Assembly: GCA_001936135.1 (NCBI GenBank)
Contig: CP012810.1
Span: 1,302,001 to 1,366,000 of the forward strand
DNA length: 64,000 nt
Origin: Saccharomycopsis fibuligera x Saccharomycopsis cf. fibuligera
Taxonomy: Eukaryota; Ascomycota; Saccharomycetes; Ascoideales; Saccharomycopsidaceae
Direction: 5' to 3'
Shown here: positions 41,201 to 49,260 of the stretch, piece after piece
Position numbering within the stretch: the first letter of the stretch is position 1
How the letters are laid out: every line of letters begins with the position of its first letter
Position numbers and translations under genes: made by a program
The notes under the pieces: generated by a model
Database searches by the model: none
What the model saw: the letters and a program-made list of their open reading frames with translations, nothing else
What the model was told of the DNA's origin: nothing

Positions 41201-41648
41201 AGTCTCACTTAATAAAAAGGCAACGCAAGACTCAACGTCAAAGAAGAAAAATTTGACAATTGTGAATAACTTAAACATTAAAGGTTTTTCCGAATCACCA
41301 CTTTTGGCAAAACAATTGGGTAGCATATATCATGAATTCATTCATCCGCGAAACATCGTGGTGAATGAATTATCATACAAGATTAAGCGTTACTGGACTC
41401 TTCGGTGGCTTGAACAAGAAATACAAAAAGAGGATAGTGTTTTTGCATTTGTATTTATATTCAAGTGCGTGGTAACACAAAGTGCCGAACATCCATCATT
41501 GGCGGTTGGCTATTGCATGGAGCTTGGAACTTATGTTGATATTCAATTGCAGGCTAATGATAAGGAGCTTATTGTTGGGGATCAGGTTCTTTGCTCTAAG
41601 ATTATGCATCTTGACCCAATTTCAGGCATTCTTGTGTTACTGATATAG
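38259..41648 (+). CDS. DSS1: mitochondrial RNase II-like protein of the DSS1/MSU1 family, active site degenerate
   Basis: 1129 residues. The N-terminus (ILPFVRDCLQSVLQYQCW, YRRPTRLYKYEVLHQR) is basic and suits mitochondrial import. A small beta domain (~205-275; RPVLGSLVEARTF, RFGIVIREQ) precedes helical regions and an RNB-like domain (~595-985), followed by a C-terminal S1-like region ending at 1129. Dss1 is the 3'-5' exoribonuclease of the yeast mitochondrial degradosome with Suv3. Here the motif expected to read about IDxxxAHEIDDGIS is YGLPSNLGHGGMSEMAIS (599-616), without the metal-binding aspartates. The arginine motif SPxRRYxDL is SPFSELEQL (966-974). NQWQI (976-980) still aligns with the family. 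The fold appears kept but catalysis lost. The gene itself is uninterrupted. Confidence 0.75.
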   Translation: MAFQITKKEILPFVRDCLQSVLQYQCWPSLYRRPTRLYKYEVLHQRCFNSHTRLIKSNHPIDGNYFEKNLAEAERKSVLSNDSHETKTVKPAAILSSVLHDLSSQSFFPSDSIGNSQESLKISGNLFSKEDDDIEYVEHTDNVDAFSRQRNQNFRSSASYCSKILNDSTINPEHLFKPLVYNLNLQTFKQLIDQKYNYTENFHKRPVLGSLVEARTFDNEIRFGIVIREQIGNFKDSLSKIKIFTIEGKVEEIRATDISFHLYAVFDPKKIQLVFGNNGNQHCQQNSLLYQHLLLYLIKGSVNLVKILDARNFDDIAFSKLARHNTLNGLTVDDYIDELPIFSTKLLYFSQKESLLSKNKLNKLQIYISVHFIISSRPERYIFVLNKNNFAPLQDNQYSNSCPNAAIMANSIQNSLLVNKVLNEEKFQENISVFVKEVNDLLNNDINESNKFYKWLNNSVFLNHKEYEVYDSIINLFKYYIAYPHQLVATKLENILHQITTRPDGLLKLQSPITQRQVFKFLQYFGIYKDDTDIYLSNNFLSFKTPGQSQSVATISQLVSTSKTNEDLAFQDTYSFANDAELHNDNFSHLRYVRNKTVYGLPSNLGHGGMSEMAISFSDVDQRNLTVNIHVPDIGSFIHPKSELLYHLLLNGRRLEAPNGTLEFLPKSIINNFAFKTNAAAAENGANSNDAIENKGFNCITFSFKYDPWRDDLFDFDKLKINIKLEFLKSVKVLDEELLLDVLEDKLDFFGLFSQSETSVRDFELRKIEKEAIRSVYSICKRRNMLRNGDYALESDIDLEAPKIEVNGAGSFTQVTYDTSHRMEDSTAMFLRELKVLVNEVAARYAIQNKLPVNHHSQNLVQNGNAANDYREVVPENYMLPRFKAYDYEHFLFGKLRGRALPTSYFSALSYLDMPKVGFDPGNELEADLNNKILEATRQQKVDDSEYTSLAHRKLGIRYGYVKVNSPFSELEQLINQWQIIVSLNKKATQDSTSKKKNLTIVNNLNIKGFSESPLLAKQLGSIYHEFIHPRNIVVNELSYKIKRYWTLRWLEQEIQKEDSVFAFVFIFKCVVTQSAEHPSLAVGYCMELGTYVDIQLQANDKELIVGDQVLCSKIMHLDPISGILVLLI

Positions 41649-41953
41649 ACTTTCTTCTACTTTTTCAATATCTACTATTCATTTATTCATTGATTCTTCT
41701 GGTTCCATTTTTTAGTTTTAACTTTCTTTTTCATTTTTTTTTACGTTCAGCTAGTTCACTTTGTTTATGCTGTACATAATCCTGGCATTTCATTTCACGC
41801 ATTTTAACGATAACGAGCATGTACTTTTAAGATTTTTTGTAGTCTTTCGCACCATTATAACATAATGCTTTACCCTTTCGAGATCAGCGAGCATCGAGAT
41901 CAATGTACAGCGTGTCCTGCAGGAACGGTTAAAGTGGAAAAATCAAAAAAAGG

Positions 41954-41984
<31 letters not shown>

Positions 41985-42152
41985 AAGAAAGAAATAAAGA
42001 GATAGCATGAGCTCTCGACAGCTGCACTGTACAGCGTTTGTTGACCTTGGTCCTTAAAATCGAATCAAAACTTATCAAGTATTGGGTTGAAGTAAGAGCT
42101 CAAATACAAACAGAGTAGCAATAGTGTGTCTGCCAATAAAAGCGAGTCAATC
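41649..42152. other. spacer with poly(A) run
   Basis: 504 bp between two + strand genes. It includes an uninterrupted run of 29 A at 41954-41982 followed by GAAAGAAAG, which would be an A-rich element in the promoter of the mannosyltransferase gene. Nothing else was recognised. Confidence 0.55.
41954..41982. repeat. poly(A) run of 29
   Basis: Uninterrupted A29 in the promoter region of the mannosyltransferase gene. Poly(dA:dT) of this length excludes nucleosomes in yeasts and may help promoter openness. Confidence 0.9.
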
Positions 42153-44174
42153 ATGGATACGAGCTACCAGCCGACAAAAAATGGCAGCGGATCAAAACTC
42201 ACAGCGATCGCTACGGAATCAAAATATAAGCTCAAGAGGATATTCGCCAGACGGATCAGAATCTTCAGAGCTTTCTATGTGCCGGTATGGCTTATTGTGG
42301 TTATTATAACGTGTAGTCTATACTACCAAAAGGATCAATGGCTTGGTGGTAACACTGTCAGCACCTCGGGAATATCGCCAGCAGATTATTCCAGTAAGAG
42401 TTTCAAGGATAAGTTTGATTTGAAATATTCTAGCGGTGATAAACGAAAAGTTAGCAGTCGATGGATAGGCTCAAAAATTGACGAACCATTTCAGATTGGG
42501 TGTGTGGAGCCCGAAATATCTAAAGTGAAAAAGAAAGCCAATGCTGCGCTCGTGGTGCTTGCTAGAAATAAGGAGCTCAAAGGGGTGATAAAGTCAATGA
42601 GTACATTAGAGAGGCGATTCAACCAATGGTTTAATTATCCTTGGATTTTTCTCAATGATGAAGAATTTTCTGAAAAATTCAAAGCTACAGTGAAAAAATA
42701 CACAAAGTCAGAAGTTGAGTTTGGGGTGATTGATAAGAAAATGTGGGATTTTCCGTTAAGCAAGGATGATCCTGAAGAAGGGGAAGACACGGAAAAAAAC
42801 AACAAGTTTTTTAATTATTTTGAATTTTACGAGTTTATTGAAAGACAAGGTGATAGGGGTATAATGTACGGGAACCTTGACACATATCATAAAATGTGCA
42901 GGTTCTATTCTGGCGGGTTTTACAAACATCCATTGGTGGCTAAACATGAGTGGTATTGGAGAGTTGAACCGGATGTTGAGTTTTACTGTGATTTGACTTA
43001 TGATCCATTTTTGGAGATGGAGGCAAAGGGTAAAAAATACGGTTTTACGGTGATTATTAAAGAAATTTCCGAAACCATTCCTAACCTTTTCCGGTACACT
43101 CAGTCTTTCATTAAAGAATATGATGTGAAAGTGAAGGATGCTTGGAATTTGTTTGTTAATCCAGTCAACACATTTGATTTTAGTGATTTGGATGATGAAA
43201 ATTTGCGCTCAGAATTGGCAAATATTCAAGAAGCAGATGATTTAATTTTAGCACTTGAAGACAATGCACAAATAAATTATTGGCTTAATTTGGCGAAAAA
43301 AGAACGACTCAGTACTGATAAAAAACTCGATAATCGAGTGTTAAGAAAGCTTGCTCTGAAGACGGCAAGAGTCAAAATTCCTCAAGTATCAGATGATTCA
43401 TTTAGTGGAGAACAGTACAATTTCTGTCATTTTTGGAGTAACTTCGAGATTGCTAGAGTGGATGTATGGAATAATGAACTTTACAATGCATATTTTGACT
43501 ACTTGGAGCAAGCAGGTGGGTTCTATAAAGAGAGATGGGGTGATGCTCCAGTGCACTCGTTAGCTATTGGAATGTTTTTGAGCTTATCGGAGATCCACTA
43601 TTTTAGAGACATTGGCTATAAGCATTCTACCATTGCCCATTGCCCTTCAAATGCATTTGATAATCAAATAGGGTATAGTCCTTCAGAGACATATTACAAG
43701 TTTGGTGATACTAAGCGAATTCAAAAGCAAGACTATAAATGGTTAAATCCAGACTACCCGAAGAAAAACGGTGTCGGATGCAGATGCAAATGTCCTAAAA
43801 GGCAAGCAGAGATCGAAAATACCGGCGGCAGTTGTATTCCAGAATGGATACGGACCACTAAAGATGCAGAAGCTCGGAAATTCAATAATAAGGATCGTAA
43901 ATATCAGCGGAAATTAAAGGTGAAGAAGCTTAAAGATTTGATTGCTACTGATTATATTATATTTGTTAAGCAGGGAGGACACAAGTCGCAGCCAAAATAC
44001 GTTAGTAGTGCTCTTGAGGCATACAAAGCTATAAAGATTGAAGAAGAAGAAGGCAAGATTGTTTATGCTAGCGATGAGTTCGATACTAAGCTACTTGAGG
44101 AGACTGAAAGACTTGTAAAACAGAAAAAACTTGAGTTACAGGAGAATGATTTATTGAAAGGCCTAGTGGGATAG
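42153..44174 (+). CDS. KTR/MNT-family alpha-1,2-mannosyltransferase (GT15)
   Basis: 673 residues from the ATG at 42153 (MDTSYQPTKNG). The open frame extends 9 codons upstream only to a GTG. A basic cytosolic tail and one membrane anchor (~33-55, FYVPVWLIVVIITCSLYY) make it a type II Golgi protein. The GT15 catalytic domain follows: LVVLARNKELKGVIKSM, WRVEPDVEFYCDLTYDP, YNFCHFWSNFEIARVDVW (with the conserved Glu) and WGDAPVHSLAIGMFLS, ending HCPSNAF. It transfers mannose from GDP-mannose to N- or O-linked glycans of cell wall proteins. It is longer than S. cerevisiae Ktr4/Ktr5/Ktr7 because of an insert at ~330-415 and a charged C-terminal extension (~560-673), so the exact orthologue is not assigned. 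Confidence 0.92.
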   Translation: MDTSYQPTKNGSGSKLTAIATESKYKLKRIFARRIRIFRAFYVPVWLIVVIITCSLYYQKDQWLGGNTVSTSGISPADYSSKSFKDKFDLKYSSGDKRKVSSRWIGSKIDEPFQIGCVEPEISKVKKKANAALVVLARNKELKGVIKSMSTLERRFNQWFNYPWIFLNDEEFSEKFKATVKKYTKSEVEFGVIDKKMWDFPLSKDDPEEGEDTEKNNKFFNYFEFYEFIERQGDRGIMYGNLDTYHKMCRFYSGGFYKHPLVAKHEWYWRVEPDVEFYCDLTYDPFLEMEAKGKKYGFTVIIKEISETIPNLFRYTQSFIKEYDVKVKDAWNLFVNPVNTFDFSDLDDENLRSELANIQEADDLILALEDNAQINYWLNLAKKERLSTDKKLDNRVLRKLALKTARVKIPQVSDDSFSGEQYNFCHFWSNFEIARVDVWNNELYNAYFDYLEQAGGFYKERWGDAPVHSLAIGMFLSLSEIHYFRDIGYKHSTIAHCPSNAFDNQIGYSPSETYYKFGDTKRIQKQDYKWLNPDYPKKNGVGCRCKCPKRQAEIENTGGSCIPEWIRTTKDAEARKFNNKDRKYQRKLKVKKLKDLIATDYIIFVKQGGHKSQPKYVSSALEAYKAIKIEEEEGKIVYASDEFDTKLLEETERLVKQKKLELQENDLLKGLVG

Positions 44175-44659
44175 GCATTAATATTTCTACCGCCATTTGA
44201 TTCTTGGACTATGATTCGTCTCAAAAGACTCTTTTTTCCTTTTTATTTTTCTCTACACATTATTCCTTTTTTCCAATTCCTGTTTTTTTATTTTAATTTT
44301 AATTTCATTTACTTCATTTTGTATTTCAGTTTCAAAGCATCTTTTTTTTTTTTTAATAGAATTTTTATTTTGCATATTATTTTTATAGCACCGTCGAGGT
44401 GCAATATGACGTAGCTATGCAGTCATGATGTTGGCTTGTAGCAAAGTAAAACTGAACAATCAATTTGTCCTGCTTAGAGCCAACTTCCACTAACAGATAT
44501 AGCATATTATCGCAAATTTTGCAGGCCCACAAATAAATCTTACAGTCAGACAAAAGTTGAGATGATGTTAAAATTTTTATGGAAGAAAAACTGCATTAAA
44601 CTATTACACATATCATAAACAGAATAAATTTAAAATGAAAGCAACACTAAGTAAGACAT
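44175..44659. other. convergent 3' regions of the KTR-like gene and RPL43
   Basis: 485 bp, very T-rich from 44,220 to 44,390. The small + strand frame at 44211-44414 is compositional. It probably contains the polyadenylation sites of both genes. Confidence 0.5.
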
Positions 44660-45363
44660 TTATGCTTCAGCAAGTTCTCTGAGACGTCTGATGGTAGATC
44701 TAACAGTGAAAGCAGCAGCAGTAGAGACGGTGTAAGCACCACCAGCAGTAGTTTTGTTACAGCTCTTGCAAGACCAGATACCAGCGGCACCTCTGGAGAC
44801 AGTTCTTTTACCACAGAAAGTACAGTCGTACTTGGAGTGTTGTTGAACTTCCAATTTCTTGGTTTGTCTTCTCAAAGAGGAACCGTAACGGACACCGTAT
44901 TTACCGGTGATTCCAACCTTCTTAGTTCTTTTAGACCTGTGGTGAGTTAGTATTGCTACTCTCGATGATGAGTGTTTATATGATTTGCATTTTCGATATG
45001 ATGACAGATAAAATGAAAAAATTCAATATTGGGAAACTCTTTTTCTGGTCTAATGAAAAGGTTTCCTACCCAAGTTGGTAATGTTGTTCATTCTTCAATT
45101 TTGTACCCGGTATTATCTGAATAACTTTGGTACGCAAAATCTAATGAATTAACTATTTTCCGTTCACATCATTACTCAATTTGATAATCTTTTGCTGTGT
45201 TTTTATCTTGCTTAAGTATTCGTTTGTTTGTGGCAAGCAAATTTTTTGCACATTGAATTCAATAATAGTGACTCTTCAGTTAAATGATCGCTTTCCGATA
45301 TAATGTGTTTATTTCTGTTCATTTTATCTCATCTTTGGTGTTTTTTCCTGCCATTACATACAT
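44660..45363 (-). CDS. RPL43: 60S ribosomal protein eL43, start codon split by an intron
   Basis: Exon 2 (44936-44660) encodes all but the first two bases of the start codon: G, then [20 protein letters not shown] through the zinc-binding CX2C-X14-CX2C ([22 protein letters not shown] without break) to RRLRELAEA. Total length is 92 residues, the standard for eL43. The acceptor CACAG ends at 44937 with TACTAAC at 44952-44946. The best donor is GTATGT at 45361-45356, preceded by AT (45363-45362), so splicing joins AT to G to make ATG. The 425-base intron is typical of yeast ribosomal protein genes. I believe S. cerevisiae RPL43 genes share the two-base first exon. Divergent from AVT7. Confidence 0.93.
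44937..45361 (-). other. RPL43 intron
   Basis: Donor GTATGT, branch site TACTAAC 10 bases from the acceptor and acceptor CACAG are all consensus. No snoRNA box pair was recognised within it. Confidence 0.88.
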
Positions 45364-46118
45364 TTTTTATGATATTTTATGTTATTCTACTGAACTATAG
45401 CAAAAGAACTCCAGGTTGAATATCTCAGCAGCAAAATCAGATATATCAAAAGGTGAAAAGTTTCGCAGGAGGAGGAATGAGAGAGGACTGGATGGAACAG
45501 ACAGTGAATGAAAAAAGAGAGAAAAGACTGGTCAGCTGACTTCCTGGGTTGCTGGTGACTTGACCAAACAAGACTTATTCTATGGCCCTTCTCGGAATCA
45601 CATGAGCAGCAGGTGATGAGAGGGCTAAAATACAAAAAACATGAGAGAAAATCATGCCATGAGACACTAGCGTCCCAATACGCCAAAGCGCAGCCTCATC
45701 ACATCATTCTGCATGATCTCTATTTGTTTTCGGCAGCGGCTGCGACCACCATTCGCGCACGAAGATCTTCGACCCAAAACAGTGCAAATCACCATTCGTA
45801 CCAGCCCTGGAGCTGTTGACATTCCAATCATCTTACCATCGTTACGGCCAGAGCTAGTCTATGTACTAGAGAACGCATTGGAAAAATACATCATACTTGT
45901 TTTGAATCAGTTTTGACGTTGCTTGCTTAAGCGCCACGGAAATTTTGACCATAGAGCAACGGAAAGCCACCCTGTATCATCAAACAAGGATTTTAATATT
46001 ACTCAGTATAATTCAATAAAACCAGTTCACTTATCGTTCCTGTTGTTTGGTTTTTCCTTTTTCTATACAAAAAAAAAAAAAAAAAAATACATAAAAAGGA
46101 TATTTACAGGGAGACGAG
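45364..46118. promoter_or_regulatory. divergent promoter of RPL43 and AVT7
   Basis: 755 bp. It contains RPL43 5' leader sequence, a GC-richer patch near 45,735-45,775 and an A-run of about 19 just before AVT7 (46068-46087). I could not match a Rap1, Tbf1 or Fhl1/Ifh1 site with confidence. Confidence 0.4.
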
Positions 46119-47453
46119 ATGTCCACAGATGCAATTGAAGCCAAATCGTTAGCTAGTCCCATCTCATCCATCGCTAGTTTGAGTAAGACTATCGTGGGGG
46201 CGGGAATGCTCGCCATTCCCTATGCTTTCAGAGCTGATGGGATCCTTCTTGGGATATTGATTATTATTCTTGCTGGTATCACGTCTGCATTTGGTCTCTA
46301 TGTGCAATTGAGAACCTCCAAGTTTTTACCAGAGGGCCATGCCACTTTTTTTGGTATCTGTTCAATCACTTATCCAAACCTTTCATTGGTGTTTGATTTG
46401 AGTATCTTTTTGCAATGCTTTGGTTGTTGCATATCCTATTTGGTTATTGTTGGTGATTTGTTACCTGATCTTATCGCACATGAAGCATTCACAAGATCAT
46501 GGGCAATCGTTAGTAGCGCTGTCATAATTGCGCCTTTATGCTACTTCAAAAATCTTGATTCATTAAAATACACGTCAATCTTGGGTTTGGCGGCTATTGC
46601 CTACTTGTTTGTCTTGGTTGTTGCCCACTATGTTGTGGGTGATGTTCCTCAAGAGTTGAAGGGCGATGTCAGCGTCTTCAAGCCATTGAGTTTGAGTTCA
46701 ATTTTGTCTACGTTTTCAATCATCATATTTGCATTCACTGGACACCAAAACATGTACTCAATAATCAATGAAAGCAGAGACAAGTCGTCCAAAAACATTC
46801 TCTTTGTTATTAGTACCGTTATGTCCGGATCAGTTGTTTTGTTTTTGGTCATTGGTTTAGCTGGCTACTTGACATTTGGATCAAACGTCAGCGGCAATGT
46901 TGTGTTGATGTATAACAGTGCTATTGTCAATCTTATTGGAAGATACGCTATCATCCTCATGGTGATTCTTTCACTTCCATTGATGTTCCATCCATGTCGT
47001 TTAAGCGCTAATAACTTTATCTACTTCACCAAGATCACATATCTCCACAAAAAGCCAAATACCGCTGTCAGTGAAGAGACTCCGTTGCTCAATGATGACA
47101 CTAATCCGCGTGCTAACGATATCAATGACGCAGCACTCACTCAAAAGCCGGTTATTGTCCCATTCTCTCACACGACTTTCGTTGTGCTCACTACAGTATT
47201 GTTGTTGGCTGCTTACATTCTTGCACTCAGCGTCACTTCCTTTGCACTAGTGTTATCGCTTGTAGGCGCTACGGGCTCTACCGCGATCTCGTTCATTTTG
47301 CCCGGATTGTTTGGCTACAAGCTTCTCGGAAATGACCCAGCCTCCAGCACTTACAAGGAAGACCGCTTGGTAAAGCAGTTAAGTCTCTTGTTGACGGTGT
47401 GGGGCGTGTTTGTGATGGTGTTGTGTGTGTCTGCCACGTTGTGGTTTGCCTGA
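46119..47453 (+). CDS. AVT7: vacuolar amino acid transporter Avt7 (AAAP family)
   Basis: 444 residues with about 11 membrane segments. It starts near SSIASLSKTIVGAGMLAIPY, the first transmembrane signature of the amino acid/auxin permease family. QCFGCCISYLVIVGDLLPDL, STFSIIIFAFTGHQNMYSII and SLVGATGSTAISFILPGLFG closely match Avt7. A short hydrophilic loop (~305-345) takes the place of the longer loop in S. cerevisiae (490 aa). Avt5-7 export amino acids from the vacuole, and the family also includes importers Avt1-4. No CTG codon was found in the parts I read codon by codon. ICE2 lies within 11 kb here and is also a near neighbour of AVT7 in S. cerevisiae. Confidence 0.9.
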   Translation: MSTDAIEAKSLASPISSIASLSKTIVGAGMLAIPYAFRADGILLGILIIILAGITSAFGLYVQLRTSKFLPEGHATFFGICSITYPNLSLVFDLSIFLQCFGCCISYLVIVGDLLPDLIAHEAFTRSWAIVSSAVIIAPLCYFKNLDSLKYTSILGLAAIAYLFVLVVAHYVVGDVPQELKGDVSVFKPLSLSSILSTFSIIIFAFTGHQNMYSIINESRDKSSKNILFVISTVMSGSVVLFLVIGLAGYLTFGSNVSGNVVLMYNSAIVNLIGRYAIILMVILSLPLMFHPCRLSANNFIYFTKITYLHKKPNTAVSEETPLLNDDTNPRANDINDAALTQKPVIVPFSHTTFVVLTTVLLLAAYILALSVTSFALVLSLVGATGSTAISFILPGLFGYKLLGNDPASSTYKEDRLVKQLSLLLTVWGVFVMVLCVSATLWFA

Positions 47454-48018
47454 TTTTGATTCTGATTCTGATTCTGCGGCTTAGTCTGCCGTTGCACGTG
47501 GTGTGGGCACATCGAGCGATGTTCGATCTGGCTAGCTGGCCACTAGACTTCGTGTCTGCCCATGAGCGAAAATTTAGCCGAATGAAAATTGAAACTGCCC
47601 AACACAATACAGCACAACAGCCCATGAGCAGCAGCCTGGACGAGGCCCAGAACAGCAACAACAATAACGTAACACGAGCAGACCAACAACAAGGCCCGAG
47701 GGTTTCCTCCCACACTAAACACACAATAGGCCGCTTTGTCGCCCTTTTTCCTTTCTCTATCTTACGCCTGCACATATCTCAAAAAATACACAGCATAGTT
47801 TCTTTGTCATTCTCTTCCCATCTGAAATCGGCGTTTTCTTGATCAGATCTGTGTACCGTTCGTTCACTCAACTGTTTCTGACTTTTTCTCTTTTCCTCTT
47901 TTTTTTTTTTTGTTTTTCTTTTTCAGGCGCGTTTCTCTTTTTTTTTTTTGCCAAACAACCCATTACTACTGCACTTTCACTCTTTTCTGGTCAAAGTCGC
48001 CAATAAATATTCATCAAT
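47454..48018. other. spacer and T-rich leader of the ceramide synthase gene
   Basis: 565 bp. A short GATTCT tandem repeat follows the AVT7 stop (47454-47477). From 47,870 to 47,950 the + strand is nearly all pyrimidine, including CTTTTTCAG, which resembles a 3' splice site. No matching donor was found, so an intron in the leader is only possible. Confidence 0.45.
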
Positions 48019-49260
48019 ATGCCAACCACAGAAAAACAACAACAGCCGCACTTTCAGCAGCAGCAGCAGCAGCAGCATCACCGGGCACAGCTAAACGTAC
48101 AGAATACCGGCAAATCTCCAGCCGTAAAGCTACAGAAAAGATCAATAATTCTATCTACAGTGGACAAGTTTCAACTTCATTTTTCGCTCACCGTCCTACT
48201 TGGTCTTGCAGCGTTATGCTTTATTCCATCAACAGCCCAATTTGGCAGGAAATTTTTTATCGTTGAAGGTAAAATTGGTGCTGGCACTTACGATGTTCAC
48301 CACAATGATTCATACTTTGTCTTTATGAACATCATTGCGATAATATTCATTAGAGTATTCTTTATGGATTTCGTCTTCCAGCCATTTTGTTCCAATGTTC
48401 TCAATATGAAAGCTAAAAATGCTAAACAAAGATTTGCTGAACAAGGCTGGGCCTTTGTCATTTACTCATCCTCGTTCCTCTGGGGATTCAAATTGATGTA
48501 CACATCTTCATATTTCAACAATTTTGACAACCTTTATAAAGATTTTCCTCATTTTATGACCCGTGAAGCAAAAACTTACTATTTGATTGAAATGGCTAAT
48601 TGGATCTCTCAGGTTTTCATTCTTCATATTGAAAAGCAAAGAAAAGATCATTATCAAATGTTTGCTCATCATATTATTACCATTTTGCTAGTTTACGGTT
48701 CTTATGTAAACCATTTTACCAGAATTGGAAATGTTATCTTGGTGATTATGGATTTTGTTGATATTTGGCTCGCATTGGCCAAAATCTTGAGATACTGTGG
48801 TCTAACAAATGCGTGCGATTTTACTTTTTTGATCTTTTTTTTCAGTTGGATTGCTTTAAGACACGGTTTGTACAATTATTTAATTTATTTTACCTATACC
48901 AAGATTTTCGACTTGCTTGAAGATAGTTTCTGTCTCGATGGCGCAAAAGTTGGTATGATAATAGGGGCTGCAAATGGCTGTATTAGTAAAACTTTAGTGT
49001 ACTCATTTTTAGTTTTGTTGGTCGGATTGCAGATAATTACTATAATTTGGATGTTTTTGATTTTGAAAGTGTTATACAAGATTCTCACTGGTTCTAATGC
49101 TGAAGATGTTAGAAGTGATAGTGAAGATGAAGGGGAAGAGGAAGAGGAAGAACAAGAACAAGAAAAGGAAGAAGGAGTGGAGGAGATTGTGACTGATGAA
49201 CAAGATTCAGAAATTGTGACGAAAAAGGAACAAGTAAATGAGAATATCAAGGAAACATAA
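48019..49260 (+). CDS. LAG1: ceramide synthase, Lag1/Lac1 family
   Basis: 413 residues. The N-terminal 35 residues are rich in Gln and His (QQQQQQQHHRAQ), then a TLC domain with several membrane segments covers ~55-360. The Lag1 motif is clear: RKDHYQMFAHHIITILLVYG, with the adjacent histidines needed for acyl transfer, followed by NHFTRIGNVILVIMDFVDIW. The C-terminal 60 residues are highly acidic (EDEGEEEEEEQEQEKEEGVE). In the ER membrane it joins long-chain bases to very-long-chain acyl-CoA. I cannot tell Lag1 from Lac1 by eye, so the symbol marks the family. It is convergent with SEF1 across nearly 2 kb. Confidence 0.9.
   Translation: MPTTEKQQQPHFQQQQQQQHHRAQLNVQNTGKSPAVKLQKRSIILSTVDKFQLHFSLTVLLGLAALCFIPSTAQFGRKFFIVEGKIGAGTYDVHHNDSYFVFMNIIAIIFIRVFFMDFVFQPFCSNVLNMKAKNAKQRFAEQGWAFVIYSSSFLWGFKLMYTSSYFNNFDNLYKDFPHFMTREAKTYYLIEMANWISQVFILHIEKQRKDHYQMFAHHIITILLVYGSYVNHFTRIGNVILVIMDFVDIWLALAKILRYCGLTNACDFTFLIFFFSWIALRHGLYNYLIYFTYTKIFDLLEDSFCLDGAKVGMIIGAANGCISKTLVYSFLVLLVGLQIITIIWMFLILKVLYKILTGSNAEDVRSDSEDEGEEEEEEQEQEKEEGVEEIVTDEQDSEIVTKKEQVNENIKET

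Noticed and set aside
47293-47842. Long frames on both strands around the AVT7 3' end and the following spacer.
   Set aside because: They overlap AVT7 or the spacer, lack conserved motifs, and the GATTCT repeat creates low-complexity peptide.
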